This document shows, piece by piece, positions 18,404 to 28,046 of a DNA stretch of 64,000 bases. The notes under the pieces are model-generated. The model worked only from the letters and a program-made list of their open reading frames with translations. It was not told the origin of the DNA and searched no databases. The translations under genes were made by a program, and so were the position numbers. Source of the DNA: Lutibacter sp. (GTDB lineage: Bacteria; Bacteroidota; Bacteroidia; Flavobacteriales; Flavobacteriaceae); assembly GCF_013139515.1 (NCBI RefSeq), contig NZ_WTAR01000022.1, positions 1 through 64,000 of the forward strand. Reading direction: 5' to 3'. The number at the start of each line of letters is the position of its first letter. The stretch's first letter is position 1.

Positions 18404-18724
18404 TTATTTAGCTACTTTTGGTGCTTGTAACTTTTTACTAAGTTCCATTGAAATTGATGAACGTTCAAATTTCATTTTTCCGGCTCCAGTTTCAATAATA
18501 ACAGTATTGTCACTATCAACAATATCTAAAATTTTACCGTGAATACCACTTGTTGTTATTATTTTATTTCCTTTTGCAATTGATGCCTGAAAAGATTTTT
18601 CATTCTTTTGACGTTTCATTTGTGGACGAATCATAAAAAAATAAATGACTACAAACATTAGCAAAAATGGTAACATTCCTTGTAATGTGCTTGTTCCTAC
18701 TTGTAAAAATATTGATGTGTACAT
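18404..18724 (-). CDS. yajC: Preprotein translocase subunit YajC
   Basis: LPFLLMFVVIYFFMIRPQMKRQKNEKSFQASIAKGNKIITTSGIHGKI. Confidence 0.96.
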   Translation of the reverse strand: MYTSIFLQVGTSTLQGMLPFLLMFVVIYFFMIRPQMKRQKNEKSFQASIAKGNKIITTSGIHGKILDIVDSDNTVIIETGAGKMKFERSSISMELSKKLQAPKVAK

Positions 18725-18758
18725 TAATTATATTTTAAATTATTAATTTTCTTTTAAA

Positions 18759-19241
18759 TTATTTTTTAAATGATGGCTTTTTAGTAGAACCATCTTTACC
18801 AATTACAATTCCTGAAATACGCAACATCTCAGTTCCTTTTTCAGTATTTGTTTTAAGTGTAATTGATTTACTTTGTTTACCTGTTCTTCCTCTTGAATTA
18901 AATGAGAATTTTAACTCAGCTGACTCACCTGGTTTAATAGCTTCTTTTGGCCATTCAGGTACTGTACAACCGCATGATGCTTTTGCATTTGTAATTATTA
19001 AATCTACTTTCCCTGTATTTGATATATTAAAAATACCTTCTATAACATCTCCTTCTTTAATATCACCAAAATTATATTCAGTTTTATCAAATTCAATAAT
19101 TGGGGCTCCTAAATTAATGATTGCATCTCTTTCTTTTGCTGTTTCTAAATTTGTTTCTTTTATTTTAGAAGCTGCATTTTCTTTACAAGAAACTATTACT
19201 AAACTTAGGATAGCAATATAAATAATTTGAATTTTTTTCAT
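18759..19241 (-). CDS. DUF1573 domain-containing lipoprotein
   Basis: IEFDKTEYNFGDIKEGDVIEGIFNISNTGKVDLIITNAKASCGCTVPEWPKEAIKPGES. Confidence 0.93.
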   Translation of the reverse strand: MKKIQIIYIAILSLVIVSCKENAASKIKETNLETAKERDAIINLGAPIIEFDKTEYNFGDIKEGDVIEGIFNISNTGKVDLIITNAKASCGCTVPEWPKEAIKPGESAELKFSFNSRGRTGKQSKSITLKTNTEKGTEMLRISGIVIGKDGSTKKPSFKK

Positions 19242-19265
19242 TTTTAAAAGTTTTGTTTTATACTA

Positions 19266-20204
19266 TTAAAGTAGTCCTCTTCCAATTTTATTCAACCTTT
19301 TTGAAGCTGTAAAATCTTTTAAAATTTTATCTAAAACTCCGTTAATAAAAAAGCTACTTTTATTGGTTGAATAATCTTTAGAAATCTCTATATATTCATT
19401 TATTGTAACGCGCGTTGGCATAGATGGGAATTTTAAAAATTCACAAATAGCCATTTTTATTAAAATCATATCTATATCTGCAATTCGTTCAGAATCCCAG
19501 TTAGGTGTTTTATCAATAATATCTTTTTCAAACTCCGTATGGTTTAACACTACTTTTCTAAATAAATCAACAACAAACTGTTTGTCATCAATATCTTTAT
19601 ACAAGTTCCCTAAATGAAAAGCATTATTTGGTTTTAATTGATTTAATGTTTTAACAACCCAAGTATTTACAAACGGAATATCATCAACCCAACTAATACT
19701 TTTATCTTCAAAATATTCAGAAAGTTTTTCATTTGGAGCAATAATTTCTTTAAATAGAGCTACTAAAAACTCTTTTTCTTCTTGAAATGAAGATTTTTCT
19801 GAACTCATAAACGCTTTATAAAGCTCACTTTCTTTAGTTAACTTTAGTATTTCATGAATATATTCATTGTCTAAAGTCCAATAATTTAATTTGTTAGTTT
19901 CTAAATGCGTATTTAATGAAACGCTTTCATCTAACAATTTAAAAATTTCAAGATCAATAAATTTACTGCTTGGTTTTAATTCTTCGGCAGTTGCCAAATG
20001 TTTCTTTTGAGAAATTCCAATATGCTTCTTTTCTAGATTTTTTACTTCAACAAACAAACGAAGTGTTAATGCATATAAATCATACATTTTATCTATACTT
20101 CCATATAAGAATTTTTCTTCCTTTGTTAAATTGTCACTTTTAGATTGTAATAACGCATATACAGATTGCATTACTTTAACTCTAATATGTCTTCTATTTA
20201 TCAT
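19266..20204 (-). CDS. nusB: Transcription antitermination factor NusB
   Basis: MINRRHIRVKVMQSVYALLQS; C-terminal ADIDMILIKMAICEFLKFPSMPTRVTINEYIEISKDYSTNKSSFFINGVLDKI. Confidence 0.95.
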   Translation of the reverse strand: MINRRHIRVKVMQSVYALLQSKSDNLTKEEKFLYGSIDKMYDLYALTLRLFVEVKNLEKKHIGISQKKHLATAEELKPSSKFIDLEIFKLLDESVSLNTHLETNKLNYWTLDNEYIHEILKLTKESELYKAFMSSEKSSFQEEKEFLVALFKEIIAPNEKLSEYFEDKSISWVDDIPFVNTWVVKTLNQLKPNNAFHLGNLYKDIDDKQFVVDLFRKVVLNHTEFEKDIIDKTPNWDSERIADIDMILIKMAICEFLKFPSMPTRVTINEYIEISKDYSTNKSSFFINGVLDKILKDFTASKRLNKIGRGLL

Positions 20205-20380
20205 TTAAAGAACTTTGAAATTTTTAGTGTTTTAAAGCTGCAAAAATACTACTATTTTTTATAAATTTAATAGTGTTTTTTAATTTTTTAATCAAAGTTA
20301 AAACTATCATAAACAAATTAAAATAAAATTTAATTCATGTATCTTCGTGCTTTCAAAATTGAAGTACCCTTATTTTTTTT

Positions 20381-22135
20381 ATGAAAGCATTACAATATTT
20401 AAATAAATACTTTTTTAAATACAAGTTTAGATTGCTTGTAGGGATTGTAATTACTATTTTTTCTAAAGTATTAATATTACAAGTTCCTCAACTTGTAGAA
20501 GAATCTATAAATTTAGCTGAAGATTATAAAAACGGACTTATTTATGATTTTGAATTTGTAAAATCTTCACTGCTTAACAATATACTTCTTATAATTGGTG
20601 TGGCTTTACTTTCTGGTTTTTTCACTTTTTTAATGAGACAAACCATTATTGTAACTTCTAGATTAATTGAATTTGATTTAAAAAATGAAATTTATCAACA
20701 ATACCAGCGTCTTTCACTAAATTTTTACAAAAAAAACAAAACCGGTGATTTAATGAACCGAATTAGTGAAGATGTAAGTAAAGTTAGAATGTATGTTGGG
20801 CCGGCTGTTATGTATACTATGAATATGTTAGTGTTATTTGTAGTTGCAATTATAAAAATGTACGATATAGATCCTTTATTAACAAATTACACCTTATTAC
20901 CACTACCCTTTTTATCTATCTCTATTTATTTTTTAAGTAGAATTATAAATAAACGAAGTACCATTGTACAGCAATATTTATCAAATTTAACAGCAAATGC
21001 ACAAGAAACTTTTTCAGGAATTAGTATTTTAAAATCTTATGGCATTGAGCACAAAACAAGTGTTGAGTTTGAAGAGCTTGCTAATACTTCAAAAGAAAAA
21101 AATATAGATTTATTTAAAGCACAAGCTTTATTTTTTCCATTAATGATTTTATTAATAGGTTTAAGTAATATTTTAGTTATTTATATTGGAGGTTTAAGAT
21201 ATATTGAAGGCTCAATTACTTTAGGTGTTATTGCACAATTTATTATGTACGTAAATATGTTAACGTGGCCTGTTGCAGTAGTTGGCTGGGTAACATCAAT
21301 GATACAACAAGCTGAGGCTTCTCAAAAGCGTATCAATGAATTTTTAAAACATCAACCAGAAATTGTTAATAACAACCAAAATTCCTCAAAAATTAATGGA
21401 GAAATTGAATTTAAAAACATTTCGTTTACTTATGATGATACAAATATTACAGCCTTAAAAAATGTAAGTTTTAAACTGGAAAAAGGAAAAACTTTAGCTA
21501 TTTTAGGAAATACTGGTTCAGGAAAATCAACAATTATAAATTTAATTGCTCGTTTATACGATACTAATTTGGGTGAAATTTTAATTGATGGAACTACGAT
21601 CAAACAACTTAATTTAAATAATTTAAGACAAAGTATTGGATTTGTACCACAAGAAGCTTTCTTGTTTTCAGATACTATAAAAAACAATATTAAATTTGGT
21701 GATGAAACTGCCTCAGACAGCAAAATAGAACAAGCTGCAAAAGATGCATATATCCATCATAATATTATTAATTTTAATGACGGCTACAATACTTATGTAG
21801 GTGAAAGAGGTGTTACCCTTTCTGGAGGTCAAAAACAACGAATATCTATTGCTAGAGCAATTATTAAAGATCCAAATATTTTAATTTTTGACGATTGTCT
21901 ATCAGCTGTAGATACTGAAACTGAAGAGATAATTTTAAATAACTTATACAAAGTTAGTAAAAACAAAACAACCATTATTGTAAGCCATAGAATTTCATCA
22001 ATTAAAAATGCTGACACTATAATTGTACTTGAAAATGGCGAAATAATTCAACAAGGATCACATTCTAAGTTGGTTCATATTAATGGGTATTATAAAGAAC
22101 TATTTGAACAACAACTTTTAGAAAAAGAAATATAA
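20381..22135 (+). CDS. ABC transporter ATP-binding protein/permease
   Basis: Six-TM exporter domain; Walker A LGNTGSGKST, signature VTLSGGQKQRISIARA, Walker B ILIFDDCLSAVD. Confidence 0.95.
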   Translation: MKALQYLNKYFFKYKFRLLVGIVITIFSKVLILQVPQLVEESINLAEDYKNGLIYDFEFVKSSLLNNILLIIGVALLSGFFTFLMRQTIIVTSRLIEFDLKNEIYQQYQRLSLNFYKKNKTGDLMNRISEDVSKVRMYVGPAVMYTMNMLVLFVVAIIKMYDIDPLLTNYTLLPLPFLSISIYFLSRIINKRSTIVQQYLSNLTANAQETFSGISILKSYGIEHKTSVEFEELANTSKEKNIDLFKAQALFFPLMILLIGLSNILVIYIGGLRYIEGSITLGVIAQFIMYVNMLTWPVAVVGWVTSMIQQAEASQKRINEFLKHQPEIVNNNQNSSKINGEIEFKNISFTYDDTNITALKNVSFKLEKGKTLAILGNTGSGKSTIINLIARLYDTNLGEILIDGTTIKQLNLNNLRQSIGFVPQEAFLFSDTIKNNIKFGDETASDSKIEQAAKDAYIHHNIINFNDGYNTYVGERGVTLSGGQKQRISIARAIIKDPNILIFDDCLSAVDTETEEIILNNLYKVSKNKTTIIVSHRISSIKNADTIIVLENGEIIQQGSHSKLVHINGYYKELFEQQLLEKEI

Positions 22136-22216
22136 AAATAGTGATATAAGTCAATTATTTTTATAGATTTGTGTAGAAATCTAATTATAGGATTAATTAA
22201 AAATAGAGAGTTAATT

Positions 22217-22591
22217 ATGGAAAAAGAACATTTAGAGCAAGAGGAAATATTCTCACAGGTTCTGAGAGCAGGAAGAAGAACTTACTTTTTTGATGTAAGA
22301 GCTACGAAAGCTGAAGATTATTACTTAACAGTTACGGAAAGTAAAAAATTCACACACGATGATGGATCATTCCATTACAAAAAACACAAAATTTATTTAT
22401 ACAAAGAAGATTTTTCTGAATTTAATGAGATGCTAAAAGCAGCAACTGATTATATTTTAACTGAAAAAGGTGATGAAGTAATTTCTGAACGTCATCAAAA
22501 GGATTTTAAAAAACCTTCTGAATTAAAAAGTGAAACTGAAGAAGTTACAAGTACTGAAAGTTTTACTGATGTAAATTTTGAAGATATTTAA
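22217..22591 (+). CDS. DUF3276 (PUR-like nucleic-acid-binding) family protein
   Basis: IFSQVLRAGRRTYFFDVRATKAEDYYLTVTESKK; start trimmed from 22169 to MEKEHLEQEE at 22217. Confidence 0.92.
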   Translation: MEKEHLEQEEIFSQVLRAGRRTYFFDVRATKAEDYYLTVTESKKFTHDDGSFHYKKHKIYLYKEDFSEFNEMLKAATDYILTEKGDEVISERHQKDFKKPSELKSETEEVTSTESFTDVNFEDI

Positions 22592-22610
22592 AATTACATC
22601 CATCTAAATT

Positions 22611-22636
22611 AAAAACACTTCTTTCGAAGTGTTTTT
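22611..22636 (+). terminator. Intrinsic terminator of the DUF3276 gene
   Basis: ACACTTC-tttc-GAAGTGT followed by poly-T. Confidence 0.85.
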
Positions 22637-22644
22637 TTTTGCAT

Positions 22645-22675
22645 AAAAAAAACCGACTTTATAAGTCGGTTTTTT
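22645..22675 (-). terminator. Intrinsic terminator of sucC
   Basis: AAAACCGACTT-tat-AAGTCGGTTTT with A/T tracts on both sides. Confidence 0.85.
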
Positions 22676-22696
22676 AATTTTATAATTTAAGTTTTT

Positions 22697-23893
22697 TTAA
22701 CTCGCTAAAACTTCTTTTACTTTATCTGCAGCTTCCTGAAATTCAGTAGCTGAAATTACATCTAATCCACTAGCGTCAATTAATTGTTTAGCCTCAATTG
22801 CGTTTGTACCTTGTAAACGTACAATAATTGGTACTTTAATAGCATCTCCCATATTAATAAAAGCATCAATAATACCTTGTGCTACTCTATCACAACGTAC
22901 AATACCACCAAAAATATTAACTAAAATAGCTTTTACGTTATCATCTTGTAAAATAATTCTAAAAGCTGTTTCAACACGTTTAGCATCAGCGGTACCACCA
23001 ACATCTAAAAAGTTAGCAGGCTCACCTCCAGATTGTTTAATTAAATCCATAGTACTCATTGCTAAACCAGCACCATTTACCATACATCCAACATTACCAT
23101 CTAAATCTACATAATTTAAACCTGCAGCATTTGCTTCAACTTCAATATCGTTTTCTTCACGTAAATCACGTAATGCAGCTAAATCTTTATGACGGAACAA
23201 CGCATTGTCATCTAAAGTTACTTTAGAATCAACAGCTAAAATTTTATCATCTGATGTTTTTAAAACAGGATTTATTTCAAATAACGAAGCATCCGATTTT
23301 ACGAAAGCAGTATATAAAGAAGTAACAAATTTTATCATTTCTTTCAATGCTCCACCTGATAAACCTAAGTTAAAAGCAACTTTACGTGCTTGAAAAGGTT
23401 GTAATCCTATTAATGGATCTATTTCTTCAGTAAAAATTAAATGTGGTGTTTTTTCAGCAACAGCTTCAATATCCATTCCACCTTCAGTAGAATACATAAT
23501 CATATTTTTACCTGTAGCTCTATTTAATAAAACAGACATGTAATATTCATCTGGTTCATTTTCACCTGGGTAATATACATCTTCAGCAACTAATACTTGG
23601 TGCACTTTTTTACCTTCAGCAGAAGTTTGTGGTGTTTTTAACATCATTCCAATCATGCTTTCAGAAATAGTTTCAATTTCAGCTAAACTTTTTGCAAGTT
23701 TAACTCCTCCACCTTTTCCACGACCACCTGCGTGAATTTGTGCTTTTACAACCCACCAACCTGTACCGGTTTCAGTAGCTAATTGTTTTGCAGCTTCCAC
23801 TGCTTTTTTATGATTATCTGCAACAATTCCACGTTGTATTCTAACGCCAAAACTGTTTAATAATTCTTTTCCTTGATATTCGTGTAAATTCAT
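22697..23893 (-). CDS. sucC: Succinate--CoA ligase (ADP-forming) subunit beta
   Basis: MNLHEYQGKELLNSFGVRIQRGIVAD...QIHAGGRGKGGGVKLAKS...NIFGGIVRCDRVAQGII. Confidence 0.97.
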   Translation of the reverse strand: MNLHEYQGKELLNSFGVRIQRGIVADNHKKAVEAAKQLATETGTGWWVVKAQIHAGGRGKGGGVKLAKSLAEIETISESMIGMMLKTPQTSAEGKKVHQVLVAEDVYYPGENEPDEYYMSVLLNRATGKNMIMYSTEGGMDIEAVAEKTPHLIFTEEIDPLIGLQPFQARKVAFNLGLSGGALKEMIKFVTSLYTAFVKSDASLFEINPVLKTSDDKILAVDSKVTLDDNALFRHKDLAALRDLREENDIEVEANAAGLNYVDLDGNVGCMVNGAGLAMSTMDLIKQSGGEPANFLDVGGTADAKRVETAFRIILQDDNVKAILVNIFGGIVRCDRVAQGIIDAFINMGDAIKVPIIVRLQGTNAIEAKQLIDASGLDVISATEFQEAADKVKEVLAS

Positions 23894-24086
23894 TAGAAAT
23901 AAAGGTTTTATTAAATATGGACAAATGTAATAATCATAACTTGAATTTTATGTTGAATTGCAAAAAAGTTTTTCGTTGTGTAACATAATGTTTTTTTTAA
24001 GGTCTTTAATATTATTAACATTTATTTAAGAGGGTATATTTTATAACTTAAATAATTTAGCGGCATCCTAAAAGCCTTAAAAAAAC

Positions 24087-26528
24087 ATGAAAACGTATTT
24101 CATCATATTTTGTTTATTAATAGTCTCCTATTCATATTCACAGTCTAGTGTTAAATCTATAAATGCTGTACGAGTCTCAAATTCACCTACTATTGATGGT
24201 GTTTTGGATGATGAAGCTTGGATTAATGCTGAAATAGCTAAAGATTTTACAATGTTTAGACCAGGTTCTGGAGATAAAGAACCTGAAAACAAAAAAACAG
24301 AGGTAAAAGTTATTTATGATGATGAAGCAATTTATTTTGGTGCTTTTTTATATGATGATGATGTTAATAGCATCCCCAAAGAATCTGCAACAAGAGATAA
24401 TTTTGCACAAACAGATTGGTTTGGAGTTATTATAAATACACTTAATGATGGTCAAAACGATACTGAATTTTTTGTGCAAGTAACAGGAAACCAAGCTGAT
24501 GCAAAAGTAAGTATTAACAATGAAGATTTTAGTTGGAATGCCGTATGGACTAGCGCAGCTAAAATTAATAGTAAAGGATGGGTAGCTGAAATTAAAATTC
24601 CCTATTCAGCATTACGATTTTCTAATGGAAATGTACAAACTTGGGGATTAAATTTTCACAGAAGAATTCAAAATAAAAAAGAACAATATACTTGGAATTT
24701 TATTGATAAAACGAACGGTAGTCTTGGTCAATACTCTGGAATTTTAGAAGGTTTAAAAAACATACAGCCTCCTACTCGTTTAAGTTTTTATCCGTATGCT
24801 TCTTCTTCATATGTAACATTTGATGGCAATAATGAATTTAATACCAATTATGGAGTTGATGTAAAATATGGAATTAATGAAAGTTTTACATTAGATGCTA
24901 CTTTAATACCAGATTTTGGACAAACTGCCTTTGATGATGTCACCTTAAATTTAGGCCCTTTTGAACAACATTTTTCTGAAAAAAGATCGTTTTTCACTGA
25001 AGGAACAGAACTTTTTAGTAAAGGTGATTTATTTTATTCAAGAAGAATTGGAAATGCACCTACAGCCTATTATGACGAAGAAAATTTAGGTGAAAATGAA
25101 GAAATTATTGACAATCCTACAAGTGTAAATATGCTAAATGCTATTAAAATTTCTGGTAGAACAAAAAAAGGATTGGGAATAGGTGTTTTTAATGCAATTA
25201 CAGAAAAAACTGAAGCTACAATTAAAAAAAATGAAATTGACCCTGTCTCATTTGAAGAAATAATTTCTTTTAGAAAAGTAGTTACAGAACCTTTTGCAAA
25301 TTATAGTGTTGTTGTACTTGATCAACAATTTAACAAAAATTCATCAGTAAGTTTTGTAAATACAAATGTACTAAGAAATGGTTCTTTCAGAGACGCAAAT
25401 GTTTCTGGACTGCTTTTTAATTTATCTAATAAAACTAATAAATATAATGTAAATGGTGGTGTTGGAATGAGCACTATTAATGAATTTGGAGAAAAATCTA
25501 CCGGGTATATTTCAAGCATTGAAATAGGAAAAGTAAGTGGACACTGGCAATATGAAATAGAACATAACCTACAAGATACCAAGTTTGATAAAAACGATTT
25601 AGGGTTTCAAAGAAGAAATAATTTTAGCAATTTTGAAGGTAAAATATCATATCGCATCTTTGAACCTACCGAAAAGTTTGATGATTATAGAATTACTTTT
25701 TGGGGTGGTTTAAACTATCTCTATAAACCCAATACATACACAGGTAATTATATGGGTCTCAATTACTTTTTTCAAACTAAGAAAACGAAGACCGCTTTTG
25801 GTGGAAATGTTCAAAGTAATATTGGAAATCAATTTGATTATTATGAACCAAGGGTTGAAGGAAGATATTTTAAACAAGGAGGAAGGTTATCTTCTAACCA
25901 ATGGTTTTCTACAGATTATAGAAAGAAATTTGCAATAGATGCTAATATATTCTACGCCAAAAGGTTGAATGATGACAATCATTTTATATTTACTGAAATA
26001 GCTCCAAGATATAGAGTGAATGATAATTTATCTTTTATATATAGTTTAAGATATACTAAAGACACAAATGATAAAGGTTATGTAAATGAATTAGAAAACG
26101 GTGCTATAATTTTTGGAAATAGAGATGCTAAATCTGTTACAAATTCAATTTCTGGAAAATATAATTTTAGCACAAAAGCTGCACTTTCACTTACCTTCAG
26201 ACAATATTGGTCACCTGTTAAATATGACGATCAATATTATGTATTAAATAATGATGGTACATTATCTGAAGATAGCTATACAGCAAATCATGATATTAAT
26301 TTCAACACTTGGAATTTCGACCTTAATTTCACGTGGGAATTTGCACCTGGAAGTCAATTAATTGCGCTGTACAGAAACTCTCTTTTTAATGAAGATGAAT
26401 TTTCTGACTTAAACTTTAAAGACAATCTAAGCAACTTATTTAAAGAGCCAATGCTCCATAATTTTTCAGTTAGAATGGTTTATTATATAGACTATAACAA
26501 TGCGAAAAAATGGTTTAGAAAAAGCTGA
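24087..26528 (+). CDS. DUF5916 / CBM9-like domain outer-membrane protein
   Basis: Signal peptide; RVSNSPTIDGVLDDEAWINAEIAKDFTMFRPGSG; ADAKVSINNEDFSWNAVWTSAAKINSKGWVAEIKIPYSALRF; beta-barrel-like C-terminus. Confidence 0.88.
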   Translation: MKTYFIIFCLLIVSYSYSQSSVKSINAVRVSNSPTIDGVLDDEAWINAEIAKDFTMFRPGSGDKEPENKKTEVKVIYDDEAIYFGAFLYDDDVNSIPKESATRDNFAQTDWFGVIINTLNDGQNDTEFFVQVTGNQADAKVSINNEDFSWNAVWTSAAKINSKGWVAEIKIPYSALRFSNGNVQTWGLNFHRRIQNKKEQYTWNFIDKTNGSLGQYSGILEGLKNIQPPTRLSFYPYASSSYVTFDGNNEFNTNYGVDVKYGINESFTLDATLIPDFGQTAFDDVTLNLGPFEQHFSEKRSFFTEGTELFSKGDLFYSRRIGNAPTAYYDEENLGENEEIIDNPTSVNMLNAIKISGRTKKGLGIGVFNAITEKTEATIKKNEIDPVSFEEIISFRKVVTEPFANYSVVVLDQQFNKNSSVSFVNTNVLRNGSFRDANVSGLLFNLSNKTNKYNVNGGVGMSTINEFGEKSTGYISSIEIGKVSGHWQYEIEHNLQDTKFDKNDLGFQRRNNFSNFEGKISYRIFEPTEKFDDYRITFWGGLNYLYKPNTYTGNYMGLNYFFQTKKTKTAFGGNVQSNIGNQFDYYEPRVEGRYFKQGGRLSSNQWFSTDYRKKFAIDANIFYAKRLNDDNHFIFTEIAPRYRVNDNLSFIYSLRYTKDTNDKGYVNELENGAIIFGNRDAKSVTNSISGKYNFSTKAALSLTFRQYWSPVKYDDQYYVLNNDGTLSEDSYTANHDINFNTWNFDLNFTWEFAPGSQLIALYRNSLFNEDEFSDLNFKDNLSNLFKEPMLHNFSVRMVYYIDYNNAKKWFRKS

Positions 26529-26595
26529 TAATAATAATTAGGTATTTATTTTAACTTTTAGCTGTTTAACTTTATTATTTATTTATTTTTGAATT

Positions 26596-27258
26596 ATGAT
26601 AAAGGCAAAAAATATACATAAATTTTACGGTACTTTAGAAGTATTAAAGGATGTAAGTTTAACTATTAAAAAAGGAGAAATAGTTGCTATAGTTGGCCCT
26701 TCAGGAGCTGGTAAAACAACACTTTTACAATTATTAGGTACTTTAGATAAGCCTGCTGAAGTTATTGGCGCTGAAATAAAAATTAATAGTACCAACGTAT
26801 TAACTTTAAAAGACACTTCTTTATCCAAATTTAGAAATCAACATATTGGATTTATTTTTCAATTTCATCAATTATTACCTGAGTTTACCGCAATTGAAAA
26901 CGTGTGCATCCCTGCTTTTATAGGAAATACTTCAAAAAAAGAAGCCGAAAAAAAAGCTTCTGATTTACTAGATTTCTTAGGTCTTTCTGACAGAAAACAA
27001 CATAAACCAAATGAACTTTCTGGTGGTGAACAACAACGTGTTGCTGTTGCAAGAGCATTAATTAACAATCCTGATGTTATTTTTGCCGATGAACCAAGTG
27101 GTAATTTAGATTCAGCCTCAGCAAAAAAACTACATGAATTATTTTTTGAACTTCGAAATAAATTTAACCAAACGTTTGTAATAGTAACGCATAATGAAGA
27201 ATTAGCTGATATGGCAGATAGAAAATTAGAAATGAAAGATGGTGAAATTATCAACTAA
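26596..27258 (+). CDS. ABC transporter ATP-binding protein (LolD-like)
   Basis: Walker [52 protein letters not shown]. Confidence 0.94.
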   Translation: MIKAKNIHKFYGTLEVLKDVSLTIKKGEIVAIVGPSGAGKTTLLQLLGTLDKPAEVIGAEIKINSTNVLTLKDTSLSKFRNQHIGFIFQFHQLLPEFTAIENVCIPAFIGNTSKKEAEKKASDLLDFLGLSDRKQHKPNELSGGEQQRVAVARALINNPDVIFADEPSGNLDSASAKKLHELFFELRNKFNQTFVIVTHNEELADMADRKLEMKDGEIIN

Positions 27259-27270
27259 ACTACTTATAAA

Positions 27271-28005
27271 ATGATTGGTATTATTAGTGCAATGCAAGAA
27301 GAAATGCAAGCCTTATTAAATGAACTTAAAAATGTTTCAACCTCTGAAAAAGGTATGAGAACTTATTACTCAGGTACTTTATTTAATAAAAATGTTGTAC
27401 TTGTTTTTTCTCGTTGGGGAAAAGTAGCTTCGGCTGTTACCACTACTCAATTAATAAACGATTTTAATGTTAGTGAAATTATTTTTACAGGCGTTGCTGG
27501 TGGAATTATTAACGAACTTAATATTGGAGATATTGTTATTGGAAAAAATATGTATCAACACGATTTAAATGCGAGTCCGTTTTACGAGAAACTAGAAATT
27601 CCAATTCTAAAAAAGAAATTTTTAAAAACTACTGATGCTACAAAACTTTTAGAAGCTACTACTTCATTTTTATCCACCTATAACAAGTACATAGAAAACG
27701 CTGATGCTCAATTATTTGAAATAACAAACCCAAAAGTGATTTTTGGTGATATTGCTAGCGGTGATCAATTTATATCTAGTTTAAAAAAGATTAAAAAACT
27801 AAATAAATTAATACCAACTGCTACTTGTGTAGAAATGGAAGGAGCTTCAGTTGCGCAAGTTTGTTTTGAATATGATATGCCTTTTTCAATTATTAGAATT
27901 ATTTCAGATAAAGCAAATGATAATGCAACTATTGATTTTCCAAAATTTGCAAATTCAATTGCAAGTAATTATGCTTTAGGAATTTTAAAAAACTATTTTG
28001 CATAA
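27271..28005 (+). CDS. mtnN: 5'-methylthioadenosine/S-adenosylhomocysteine nucleosidase
   Basis: MIGIISAMQEEMQALL...FTGVAGGIINELNIGDIVIG...CVEMEGASVAQVCFEYDMPFSIIRIISDKAN. Confidence 0.94.
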   Translation: MIGIISAMQEEMQALLNELKNVSTSEKGMRTYYSGTLFNKNVVLVFSRWGKVASAVTTTQLINDFNVSEIIFTGVAGGIINELNIGDIVIGKNMYQHDLNASPFYEKLEIPILKKKFLKTTDATKLLEATTSFLSTYNKYIENADAQLFEITNPKVIFGDIASGDQFISSLKKIKKLNKLIPTATCVEMEGASVAQVCFEYDMPFSIIRIISDKANDNATIDFPKFANSIASNYALGILKNYFA

Positions 28006-28046
28006 ATACTATTGATTTTAATATCTTTGAAAAATCCTTTTAAACA

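Noticed and set aside
26625-27254. Minus-strand ORFs 26625-26828 and 26868-27254
   Set aside because: Antisense to the LolD-like ATPase with clear Walker and signature motifs.
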